Positions 8,380 through 16,397 of a DNA stretch of 64,000 nt are shown here, in pieces (position 1 is the first letter of the stretch; each line of letters starts with the position of its first letter). The stretch is from Comamonadaceae bacterium (lineage in GTDB: Bacteria > Pseudomonadota > Gammaproteobacteria > Burkholderiales > Burkholderiaceae_C). The notes under the pieces are model-generated. The model was not told the DNA's origin. It did not search any database and was given only the letters and a program-made list of their open reading frames with translations. Both the position numbers and the translations under genes were made by a program. Where the stretch lies: positions 103,215 through 167,214 of the forward strand of contig JAIYCB010000011.1 of assembly GCA_027488215.1 (NCBI GenBank). The letters are read 5' to 3'.

Positions 8380-8769
8380 ATGAATTTGTTGAACCAAGCA
8401 CTCGGTGTGCACGAACAAGCTTTGCAAGTCAAAAGCCGCCGCCTTGAAGTGTTGGCACAAAACATCGCCAACGCTGATACGCCCAACTACAAAGCGCGGG
8501 ACATCGACTTCAAGACCGTGATGAAAGAGACCCAATTCAAGGACAACGCCATGCAGGCTACGAACCATGGCCACTTTGCCGAGGGCCAGGGGCTCGATGC
8601 CGATGGCATGCGTTACCGCGTCCCTTTCAACACCGCCTTTGACGGCAACACCGTTGAAATGAGTGTGGAACAAGCCCAGTACGGTAAAGCCGCCGCGGAC
8701 TACCAGGCCACGCTGAACTTTCTGGAAAGCCGCGTGAGCAGCGTGCGCAAAGCGCTCCGAGGAGATTGA
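8380..8769 (+). CDS. flgB: Flagellar proximal rod protein FlgB
   Basis: A 129-residue axial protein of the proximal rod. It has the rod N-terminal motif (LEVLAQNIANADTPNYKARDIDF) and the C-terminal amphipathic helix (YQATLNFLESRVSSVRKALRGD) shared by rod and hook proteins. GGAG precedes the start at normal distance. It is the first gene of the long flgBCDEFGHIJKL run, behind a strong sigma54 promoter. Confidence 0.95.
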   Translation: MNLLNQALGVHEQALQVKSRRLEVLAQNIANADTPNYKARDIDFKTVMKETQFKDNAMQATNHGHFAEGQGLDADGMRYRVPFNTAFDGNTVEMSVEQAQYGKAAADYQATLNFLESRVSSVRKALRGD

Positions 8770-8771
8770 TC

Positions 8772-9197
8772 ATGGCAATGGACAATATTTTCGGTATTGC
8801 CGGCTCGGCGCTCAACGCCCAACTGACCCGCATGAACGCCACCGCATCTAACCTGGCCAACGCAGGCACAGTCTCCACCTCGGAACAAGACGCTTTTCGT
8901 GCCAAGCGCCCGGTGTTCAAAGCCTTGATGGACTCGCAGATGACGCACAACGGCGCCCCCTATGTGGGTGGAGTGAAGGTCGACCGCATGGCCGATGACG
9001 CCGCACCGCCACGCCGTGTGTCCGACCCCAACAACCCCCTGGCCGACAAGGATGGTTACGTCTACCAAACCAACGTGAGTGAGGTCACCGAGATGGTCGA
9101 GATGATGGCCGCTGCGCGTTCCTACCAAAACAACGTCGAAGTGATCAATACGGCGCGTCAACTGATGATGCGCACGCTGGACATCTCCAAGGCGTGA
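8772..9197 (+). CDS. flgC: Flagellar proximal rod protein FlgC
   Basis: A 141-residue proximal rod protein. Its N-terminal rod motif is IFGIAGSALNAQLTRMNATASNLANAGTV, and its C-terminus is YQNNVEVINTARQLMMRTLDI. The ATG at 8772 is preferred over an upstream TTG because AGGAG at 8758-8762 serves it; the ATG at 8778 is also possible. It follows flgB directly. Confidence 0.94.
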   Translation: MAMDNIFGIAGSALNAQLTRMNATASNLANAGTVSTSEQDAFRAKRPVFKALMDSQMTHNGAPYVGGVKVDRMADDAAPPRRVSDPNNPLADKDGYVYQTNVSEVTEMVEMMAAARSYQNNVEVINTARQLMMRTLDISKA

Positions 9198-9211
9198 CTG
9201 GAAAGCACATC

Positions 9212-9901
9212 ATGACCACCCCTAACGTGACATCGTCTAGCCTGCTCAAAAACGTCTCGCGCTACGAAGACGTCAGAGACGCCGCCAAGAAAACCAAAGA
9301 AGAGATGGGCAAGCAGGAATTCCTGACCTTGTTCACTGCCCAGCTGCAAAACCAGAACCCTTTGGAGCCAGTCAAAAACGAAGCTTTTGTGGCACAGCTT
9401 GCCCAGTTTTCGCAACTCGAAGCCCTGACCAACATGCAGACCTCGCTGGACAGCTTTGTCAAATCCATGTCGGGCGAACGCATGTTGGGCAGCGCAGCGC
9501 TGATCGGCAAAAAAGTGTCTGTCACCGATACCCCCACCCAACTGACTTCAGGCGGCTCGATCGATGGCAGCATCGACCTGCCCACAGGTGCAAGCAGTGT
9601 TCGACTCAGCGTACACGACAGCCAGGGTCGCCTGGTGCAAGAGCTGAACGCTGGACCGCAATTGCCGGGCACAGCACCCATTTCATGGAACGGCAAGGAT
9701 GCCGCAGACAAACCCGCACCCAGTGGCATGTACCTCTTGAGCGCCACCGCCATGGTCAATGGCAAGAGTGTTCAGGTGCCCGTTAGCACCCTGTCCACTG
9801 TGCGTGCCATCTCCAGCAACCCAACCGATGGCAGCGTCAGCGTCGAAGTCGACGGTGGCAAGACCCTGCTGCTGACCGACGTCAAGCGCGTGGGCATCTG
9901 A
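9212..9901 (+). CDS. flgD: Flagellar hook cap / scaffold protein FlgD
   Basis: A 229-residue hook-capping protein that controls FlgE polymerisation and is discarded later. The conserved N-terminus is present (KQEFLTLFTAQLQNQNPLEPVKNEAFVAQLAQFSQLEAL), as is the FlgD Ig-like part (SVRLSVHDSQGRLVQELNAG to PVSTLSTVRAISS). An in-frame GTG at 9194 overlaps flgC. The ATG at 9212 has a GGAAAG site and begins the usual family start. Confidence 0.94.
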   Translation: MTTPNVTSSSLLKNVSRYEDVRDAAKKTKEEMGKQEFLTLFTAQLQNQNPLEPVKNEAFVAQLAQFSQLEALTNMQTSLDSFVKSMSGERMLGSAALIGKKVSVTDTPTQLTSGGSIDGSIDLPTGASSVRLSVHDSQGRLVQELNAGPQLPGTAPISWNGKDAADKPAPSGMYLLSATAMVNGKSVQVPVSTLSTVRAISSNPTDGSVSVEVDGGKTLLLTDVKRVGI

Positions 9902-9956
9902 GCCCGCAAGTCGCCCCCAATCATTCACACCAAACGCCACACAGGAGCCCTCCAGC

Positions 9957-12374
9957 ATGTCGTTCTATACCTCGCTCACCGGACTGAACTCGGCCACGGC
10001 CCAGTTGGCCGTCACCTCCAACAACATCGCCAACGTGGGCACCTCGGGCTTCAAGCGCTCGAGGGCCGACTTTGGCGATATTTTCTCAACCTCTCCGCTG
10101 CAAAAATCTTCCAGCAACATTGGCCAGGGCGTTTCGCTCAAGCAAGTGAGCCAGGAATTCAGCCAGGGCAACATCTCCACCTCGGGCAACTCGCTGGACC
10201 TGGCCATCACGGGTGACGGCTTTTTCCCGCTCAAAACGCCTGACGGCCTGCAGGACATTTACACCCGCAACGGCTCCTTCACCCTGAACGACCAGAACAA
10301 CGTGGTCAACTCCACCGGACAACGCCTGATGGCCGCATCGGTCGACTCGTCCGGCAAGGCCGATTTGACCGACCTCAACGCCCTGACCATACCACCCAAA
10401 ACATCCGGCGAAGCGGTCGAAACCACCCAGATCCAGCTGGGCCTGAACCTGCCAGCCGACTCGGCCGTGATCACGGCCGACTTTGACCGCAGCAACCCCA
10501 GCACCTACAACAAAAGCACCGCCTTGACGGTGTACGACAGCGGCGGTAACGGTTACTTGGCCACGGTGTACTACGCCAAAACCCAAAACGCCAGCCAGGA
10601 CCAAACGCCGCCCAGCTCCAAGTGGCAGACCTACTTCTTTGTGGGTGACACCCAGGTCAAACCGGCTCTCCAGCAAGCCACCGACAAGGTGGGTGGTGCC
10701 TTGTTTGTCAACAAATATGGCGATGTGCTGCCCAAGAGCGATCCCCGCGTGGTCCCCAGCTCCGGCACCACCGAGATGTTCTCGCTGGACCAACTCACGG
10801 ATGTTCGCCGATCCTCCCCGGCCTCCGCCATCGGCGCTGCACTGAACACCACAACCACTTTTGTCAACGGCATTTTGGCCAGCAGCATCACTCCGGCATC
10901 CGGGACTACACCGGCAACGCCCGTACCGCTTGCCGTCGGAACGGTATTGAATTTCAACATCAAAGTGGATGGTGCTCCAGCCACCGCGCAAGCCATCACT
11001 TACACCACCAAAGCCGGCGACCAAGATCCCGAAGTGTTGGCCCGCAACGTGGAAATCGCCATCAACAACGTTCTCGGCTCTCTGGCCGACACCCCAGCAA
11101 CGTCAGGGTCGGCACCCGGCGTGACACCCGTCGTCGCAGCCGTGCCAGCCATCAAAAATGCCCGCTTCGGCATCACCGTCGCTTTTGACCCCGATACCGC
11201 CAGGTTCTCCATCGCCTCGGGCACCACAGGCGACAGTTCCAGCATTGAGGTGGCCACCACCGATGCCAACGCCATCCGGTTTATGGGATTGAGTGGAACG
11301 GGCCTCAAGGTCGATGCATCGGCCAATGAAGCATTGCGAGGCAAGATCAGCGATCCCGCTGTGCTGCGCGGCGAGACCATGACCATCAACACCACCAAGA
11401 GCATCAGCACCTCATCGGCCAACAAGGACTTTTTTGTTTCGGTCGATGGCTTTGCTTTCAAAGTGGAACTGCCCTTCCCCACCACCTACACCAACATTGA
11501 CAGCTTTGCCAAGGCACTGCAAGACAGCATCAACGCCAAAACAGACCCCGCCACTGGCCGCAAAGTCTCTGGTGTTACGGTTAGTTTCGACCCCAAGGCC
11601 AAACAGTTTGTCTTCACCACCGGCACCGCCGGTGAGAACTCTGCCATCCAAGTCACTGGCTCTGCCGACTGGGGATTGGCCAACACCGAAATGCAATTTG
11701 GCTCTACCAGCGAGTGGAAAAAACTGACCCAGTTCACCGAAAACGGCGCATTGCAGTTTGTCAAAAATGGCGTTCAAACCGAAGATGCTTCTGGTCTCTC
11801 CACCCAAACTGAATGGTGGCCTGTTTATCTGGACCGCGGCGAGTTGAGTTTCGATCTGACCGGCAAACCCATCTCGCCCCTGACCGGCATGCCCTTCGAA
11901 ACCGCTTTCTTGGCTGGTGGTAAGGGTGCCCTGACCATGTCCATCGACTTCACCAAGTCCACCCAATACTCCAGCGCATTTGCCGTGTTGTCGCAGTCAC
12001 AAGACGGTGCTCCTGAGGGCGAGTTGATGGGTCTGAACATCGGTGTCGACGGCTTGGTCAACGCCACCTACTCCAACGGCTCCCAGGTTTCATTGGGCAA
12101 GATCGTGCTGGCCAACTTCTCCAGTCCTTCCGGCCTGCGCCAGGTGGGTGATGCCAGCTACTTGGCCTCTGCCACATCGGGAGTGGCCAAAATCGGTGAA
12201 GCCGGTTCTGCCGGCTTCGGTTCAATCCGCGCCGGTGCCACCGAACGCGCCAACGTGGACTTGACCCAAGAACTGGTGGACCTGATCACCGCACAGCGAA
12301 ACTTCCAGGCCAACGCCAAGGCCATTGAAACCAGCTCCACCATGACCAGCGCCATCATCAACATCCGTTCTTGA
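9957..12374 (+). CDS. flgE: Flagellar hook protein FlgE, unusually long
   Basis: An 805-residue hook subunit, about twice the usual 400. The conserved ends are intact: N-terminal TSLTGLNSATAQLAVTSNNIANVGTSGFKRSRADF and C-terminal VDLTQELVDLITAQRNFQANAKAIETSSTM. The extra length is an insertion in the exposed middle domains. It includes two related modules, one around residue 404 (TVAFDPDTARFSIASGTTG) and one around residue 539 (TVSFDPKAKQFVFTTGTAG), each ending in a similar S-x-I-x-V strand. The pattern suggests internal duplication. The hook surface of this organism should be bulky. Confidence 0.92.
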   Translation: MSFYTSLTGLNSATAQLAVTSNNIANVGTSGFKRSRADFGDIFSTSPLQKSSSNIGQGVSLKQVSQEFSQGNISTSGNSLDLAITGDGFFPLKTPDGLQDIYTRNGSFTLNDQNNVVNSTGQRLMAASVDSSGKADLTDLNALTIPPKTSGEAVETTQIQLGLNLPADSAVITADFDRSNPSTYNKSTALTVYDSGGNGYLATVYYAKTQNASQDQTPPSSKWQTYFFVGDTQVKPALQQATDKVGGALFVNKYGDVLPKSDPRVVPSSGTTEMFSLDQLTDVRRSSPASAIGAALNTTTTFVNGILASSITPASGTTPATPVPLAVGTVLNFNIKVDGAPATAQAITYTTKAGDQDPEVLARNVEIAINNVLGSLADTPATSGSAPGVTPVVAAVPAIKNARFGITVAFDPDTARFSIASGTTGDSSSIEVATTDANAIRFMGLSGTGLKVDASANEALRGKISDPAVLRGETMTINTTKSISTSSANKDFFVSVDGFAFKVELPFPTTYTNIDSFAKALQDSINAKTDPATGRKVSGVTVSFDPKAKQFVFTTGTAGENSAIQVTGSADWGLANTEMQFGSTSEWKKLTQFTENGALQFVKNGVQTEDASGLSTQTEWWPVYLDRGELSFDLTGKPISPLTGMPFETAFLAGGKGALTMSIDFTKSTQYSSAFAVLSQSQDGAPEGELMGLNIGVDGLVNATYSNGSQVSLGKIVLANFSSPSGLRQVGDASYLASATSGVAKIGEAGSAGFGSIRAGATERANVDLTQELVDLITAQRNFQANAKAIETSSTMTSAIINIRS

Positions 12375-12415
12375 TGCGCTGAAACACACCCGATTGAACC
12401 GCAAAGTACAGCACC

Positions 12416-13177
12416 ATGGACCGCCTTGTCTTCACCTCGAACGCCACCATCAAAGAGCAGGCCACGGCACGCCAGGTGCTGGTCAACGACCTGGCCAACC
12501 TGTCCACCGTGGGCTTCAAAAGCAGTTACGACGCGGCCTTGCAATCGGTCAAAGTCGAGGGTCCGGGTTTTGACACCCGATTCCAGGCTCAAACCATTGC
12601 ACGCGACCTGATCCGCATGGAACCCGGTCCGGTCATGGCCACTGGCCGCCCCATGGACGTGGCCTTGGCAGGCAATGCTGTGCTCACGGTTCAGGCGCCC
12701 AATGGAGACCTGGCTTTCACGCGCCGGGGTGATCTGAAACTGAACATTCAGGGGCAGCTGGAAAACGGTTCTGGCCATTTGGTGCTGGGCGAAGGTGGGC
12801 CCATCACCATCCCACCGGGCTTGATGGTCAACATCAACCCGGACGGCAGCATTTATGCACGCGATCCGGCCCAGGTCGGACCCGCTGCCGATGTGTTGAT
12901 CGACCGCTTGCGCTTGCGCGATGTGTCCAACGTGAGTCTGGGTCGGCGCGGCGATGGTCTGTTCAAAGTGTCGGAAAAACCTGATGGCACAGACATTGCA
13001 TTGGGTGATCGACTGCCCGAAGTGATTCCGCAAGCCCTCGAAGGGAGCAACGTCAGCGCCATTGAAGCCATGACACGCTTGATCGATCAATCCCGAAGTT
13101 TTGAAACCCAAATTCGCATCATCAAGGAAATGAAAGGGCTCGACGAGTCCGGCTCTTCCATGATGAAAGCCGTTTAA
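12416..13177 (+). CDS. flgF: Flagellar proximal rod protein FlgF
   Basis: A 253-residue rod protein. The start is MDRLVFTSNATIKEQATARQVLVNDLANLSTVGFKSSYD, and the end is ALEGSNVSAIEAMTRLIDQSRSFETQIRIIKEMKG. The central part keeps the FlgE/FlgF/FlgG core. Its rod motif has LVNDLANLS where the family has MSNNLANVN, a mild divergence typical of FlgF. It is followed by flgG after 19 bases with a GGAG site. Confidence 0.93.
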   Translation: MDRLVFTSNATIKEQATARQVLVNDLANLSTVGFKSSYDAALQSVKVEGPGFDTRFQAQTIARDLIRMEPGPVMATGRPMDVALAGNAVLTVQAPNGDLAFTRRGDLKLNIQGQLENGSGHLVLGEGGPITIPPGLMVNINPDGSIYARDPAQVGPAADVLIDRLRLRDVSNVSLGRRGDGLFKVSEKPDGTDIALGDRLPEVIPQALEGSNVSAIEAMTRLIDQSRSFETQIRIIKEMKGLDESGSSMMKAV

Positions 13178-13196
13178 CACCTGACAGGAGAGCCCC

Positions 13197-13982
13197 ATGG
13201 ATGCCTCAATGTGGATTGCCAAGACCGGCCTGGATGCGCAGCAAACGCGCATGTCGGTCATCTCGAACAACCTGGCCAACGTCAACACGACCGGCTTCAA
13301 ACGCGACCGCGCCAGCTTCGAGGACATGCTCTACCAGAACCTGCGCCAACCTGGCGCACAGGTGAATGCGGACGCACAAGCCCCCACGGGCTTGATGCTG
13401 GGCACAGGCGTACGCATCGTGGCCACCGAAAAAACCCACACACAAGGCAGTTTGGTCACCACCAAGAACGCGCTGGACATGGCCGTGCAAGGCGATGGTT
13501 TTTTCCAGATCGCCCAGCCTGACGGCACGATTGCTTACTCGCGCGACGGCAGCTTCAAGCTCTCGGCCACCGGTCAGTTGGTCACCGCCAACGGCGCGCC
13601 ATTGCAGCCTGCCATCACCATCCCACCGAACGTGGCCAGCATCTCAATTGGCCAGGATGGCACGGTGTCTGTGGAAGCTGCTGCCGGGGGGGGCGCACAG
13701 GTCCTGGGCCAGATCCAAATTGCCCGCTTTCCCAACCCTGCAGGGCTGCAAGCGATTGGCCAGAACATGCTCAAGGAGACGACCGCCAGTGGCGCGCCCA
13801 TCGTCTCGCAGCCTGGCCAAGCCGGCGCAGGCCAGCTCATGCAAGGCGCACTGGAAGCCTCCAACGTGAACGTGGTCGAGGAAATGGTCAACATGATCGA
13901 GACCCAACGCGCTTATGAAATCAACTCCAAAGCCATCTCTGCCGTGGACGGCATGTTGCGCTTCCTGAACAACAACATGTGA
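13197..13982 (+). CDS. flgG: Flagellar distal rod protein FlgG
   Basis: A 261-residue distal rod protein, the most conserved axial protein. N-terminal MWIAKTGLDAQQTRMSVISNNLANVNTTGFKRDRASFEDMLYQ and C-terminal ALEASNVNVVEEMVNMIETQRAYEINSKAISAVDGMLRFLNN are diagnostic. Length is standard, and AGGAG precedes the start. It lies in the operon between flgF and flgH. Confidence 0.97.
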   Translation: MDASMWIAKTGLDAQQTRMSVISNNLANVNTTGFKRDRASFEDMLYQNLRQPGAQVNADAQAPTGLMLGTGVRIVATEKTHTQGSLVTTKNALDMAVQGDGFFQIAQPDGTIAYSRDGSFKLSATGQLVTANGAPLQPAITIPPNVASISIGQDGTVSVEAAAGGGAQVLGQIQIARFPNPAGLQAIGQNMLKETTASGAPIVSQPGQAGAGQLMQGALEASNVNVVEEMVNMIETQRAYEINSKAISAVDGMLRFLNNNM

Positions 13983-13989
13983 GACTGCC

Positions 13990-14718
13990 ATGACTGCCCG
14001 CTTCGATTTCATCACACGCGCCTCATGTCTGTGCTTACTGGCTTTGGGCCTGAGCGGTTGTGCAACAGCCCCCGCGCCTTTGGCCCATTCACCCGAATTT
14101 GCCCCCGTCATGCCGGTGGTCATCGAAAAACCCCGCGTGGCCACAGGCGCCATTTACAACGGTCGGCACAGCGACAACTTCTTTGGCCGTAGCCGCAATT
14201 ACCGGGTGGGCGACTTGATCACGGTGGTGCTGGACGAATCGACCCGAGCAGGGCGCGAGCAAAAAGGAAGCGTCACGCGAGATGCCGAGAACAATGTCAT
14301 CCCGAATGGTTTGGTTTCGAAAATCCAAAACTTGGCACTGCCCACCAAAATTTTGGGTACCAAACTCGACGGTGTCATGAATGGCGTCAATCTGAACGAA
14401 TCAAGCATCAAGAGCAGCGGCGTGGGCAAAGCGGATCAAAGCGCCAGCCTGACGGGCGCGGTGTCTGTAACTGTGGTTGAAGTGCTGGCCAACGGCAATC
14501 TGATGGTGCGCGGTGAAAAACAACTGGCCCTGACCGAAGGTGCCGAGGTCATCCAGGTCAGCGGCATCATCCGACCCGACGATGTGTCGCCCAACAACAT
14601 GGTGCAGTCGCGCCGCTTGGCCAATGCCCAAATTACCTACCGTGGCACAGGCGACATGGCGGCTGTCGCCAAGACGGGCTGGGGCACCCGCGCCCTGCTG
14701 AGCCTCTGGCCCTTCTAA
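13990..14718 (+). CDS. flgH: Flagellar L-ring lipoprotein FlgH
   Basis: A 242-residue outer-membrane L-ring subunit. The lipoprotein signal ends in the lipobox LSGC (Cys24). Typical FlgH segments follow: NFFGRSRNYRVGDLITVVLDEST, then VTVVEVLANGNLMVRGEKQL and IQVSGIIRPDDVSPNNMVQSRRLANAQI. Length is normal. The lipid-anchored ring surrounds the distal rod encoded just upstream. Confidence 0.96.
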   Translation: MTARFDFITRASCLCLLALGLSGCATAPAPLAHSPEFAPVMPVVIEKPRVATGAIYNGRHSDNFFGRSRNYRVGDLITVVLDESTRAGREQKGSVTRDAENNVIPNGLVSKIQNLALPTKILGTKLDGVMNGVNLNESSIKSSGVGKADQSASLTGAVSVTVVEVLANGNLMVRGEKQLALTEGAEVIQVSGIIRPDDVSPNNMVQSRRLANAQITYRGTGDMAAVAKTGWGTRALLSLWPF

Positions 14719-14768
14719 CGCGCTGACCCAGTCCACCCTCCACTCACAGATAACTCAACGGATCGGCC

Positions 14769-15893
14769 ATGAAAATCACCCTCGTTGCCCTTGTCTTGCT
14801 GCTCGGTCTGAATGCCAGCGCCTGGGCTGACCGCATCAAGGACCTGGCCAGCGTAGCAGCGGGCCGCACCAACCAACTCATTGGCTACGGCCTGGTGGTG
14901 GGCTTGCAAGGCACGGGTGACGGGGCCGATGTGTCCTTCACTGCGCAGAGCATGAAATCCATGCTCAGCCGCATGGGCGTGAGTTTGGACGGCCCATTAT
15001 CAGACTTCGACAAAGCTGGCGGCGAAGGCAAGATCGACATCAAAAACGTGGCTGCCGTGATGGTGACCGCAGAACTGCCTCCGTTTGCCAAACCAGGGCA
15101 AAGAATTGACATCAACGTCTCGGCTATTGGCAAGGCCTCTAACCTGCGCGGCGGCAATTTGCTGTTGACCAGCCTGCGCGGCGTGGACGGCGAGATCTAT
15201 GGTATTGCCCAAGGGGCACTCACAGCCACGGGCATTGATGCCAACGCGGCAGGCTCGAAAGTCAACATCGGTGTCCCCACCTCGGCACGCGTGCCCAACG
15301 GAGCCACGGTGGAACGGATGGTCGATACCCCTTTTGAGAGCTCGGACCATGTGGTTCTGAATGTGCGTGAATCAGACTTCACCACCACCACGGCCATCGT
15401 GAACGCCGTCAACAAGAATTTTGGCGAAGGAACCGCCCGCGCCATCGACGGCATGTCCCTGGCCATCAAAGCGCCCTCCGACTTGTCTCAGCGCGTGGCC
15501 TTCATGAGCATGGTGGAAAACCTGGACGTGGTGCCCGGTGAACCGCCTGCCCGCGTCGTGATCAACTCCCGCACCGGCACTGTGGTGATCAGCCGCAATG
15601 TGCGCGTGACTGCAGCGGCCGTGGCGCACGGCACCATCTCGGTGGCCATTGCCGCCACCAACGAAGTCTCGCAACCCAACCCCTTAACCCAGGGCCAGAC
15701 GGCACCGGTACAAAACGCCGAAATCGCCGTGACCGAGCCGAAGAACCCGATGTTCCTGTTCCAGCCAGGCGTGGACCTGCGCCAGATCGTAGACGCAGTC
15801 AACCAAGTGGGCGCCACACCTTCGGCCCTGATCGCCATCCTCGAAGCCCTCAAAACCACCGGCAGCCTGCGGGCTGAGCTGATCATCATCTGA
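14769..15893 (+). CDS. flgI: Flagellar P-ring protein FlgI
   Basis: A 374-residue periplasmic P-ring subunit with a cleavable signal (VALVLLLGLNASAWA). Diagnostic segments are RIKDLASVAAGRTNQLIGYGLVVGLQGTGDG, RIDINVSAIGKASNLRGGNLLLT and a C-terminal LRQIVDAVNQVGATPSALIAILEALKTTGSLRAELIII. Length is normal. Its assembly chaperone FlgA is encoded on the opposite strand at the other side of the locus. Confidence 0.97.
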   Translation: MKITLVALVLLLGLNASAWADRIKDLASVAAGRTNQLIGYGLVVGLQGTGDGADVSFTAQSMKSMLSRMGVSLDGPLSDFDKAGGEGKIDIKNVAAVMVTAELPPFAKPGQRIDINVSAIGKASNLRGGNLLLTSLRGVDGEIYGIAQGALTATGIDANAAGSKVNIGVPTSARVPNGATVERMVDTPFESSDHVVLNVRESDFTTTTAIVNAVNKNFGEGTARAIDGMSLAIKAPSDLSQRVAFMSMVENLDVVPGEPPARVVINSRTGTVVISRNVRVTAAAVAHGTISVAIAATNEVSQPNPLTQGQTAPVQNAEIAVTEPKNPMFLFQPGVDLRQIVDAVNQVGATPSALIAILEALKTTGSLRAELIII

Positions 15894-15926
15894 GCGGCTT
15901 GAAGACTTCTACAACCTGAACCCGCC

Positions 15927-16397
15927 ATGAGCGACATCGCCCACACCTCTTCCAGCTCTTATCTGGACTTCAACGCGCTGACGCAGTTGAAGGGCGATGC
16001 CGCACGCGACCCGAGCAAAGCCGTACGCAAAACCGCCGAACAATTTGAGGCTTACTTCATCCAGCAAATGATGAAGTCCATGCGCGACACGGTTGAAAAA
16101 AGCGACCTCGTCGAGGGCGGGAACATGGAGATGTACCAAGACCTGATGGACAAGGAAGTGTCATTGAGCATGGCCAAGCGCGGTGGTCTGGGCTTGGCCG
16201 ACATGATGGAACGCCAGATGAACAAGGCCCAGGCCATGAGCACGCAAGACGCGCTGCGCCAGCGCCAACCCATGAGCCTTGACGCACCCGCCCTGCCGCT
16301 GAATCCGGTTCGCGAACCCATGGTCATCAAGCCAGCAGCGGTTGAGGCTTATCGTCTGGAGCGCACCAGTGGCTTCAAGCTCGGAGATAAGCCATGA
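15927..16397 (+). CDS. flgJ: Single-domain FlgJ, rod-binding domain only
   Basis: A 156-residue protein matching only the N-terminal rod-binding (rod cap) domain of FlgJ: AVRKTAEQFEAYFIQQMMKSMRDTV and MYQDLMDKEVSLSMAKRGGLGLADMMERQM. Enterobacterial and many betaproteobacterial FlgJ proteins are about 310-330 residues, with a C-terminal glucosaminidase that opens peptidoglycan. That domain is absent, and the gene ends in frame four bases into flgK (ATGA overlap), so this is not a truncation by mutation. The LysM/transglycosylase gene upstream of flgB probably supplies the missing activity. Confidence 0.9.
   Translation: MSDIAHTSSSSYLDFNALTQLKGDAARDPSKAVRKTAEQFEAYFIQQMMKSMRDTVEKSDLVEGGNMEMYQDLMDKEVSLSMAKRGGLGLADMMERQMNKAQAMSTQDALRQRQPMSLDAPALPLNPVREPMVIKPAAVEAYRLERTSGFKLGDKP

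Noticed and set aside
10086..11024. Long minus-strand open frame opposite flgE
   Set aside because: Shadow of flgE codon bias in GC-rich DNA; Gly/Val-rich, no start signal and no motif.
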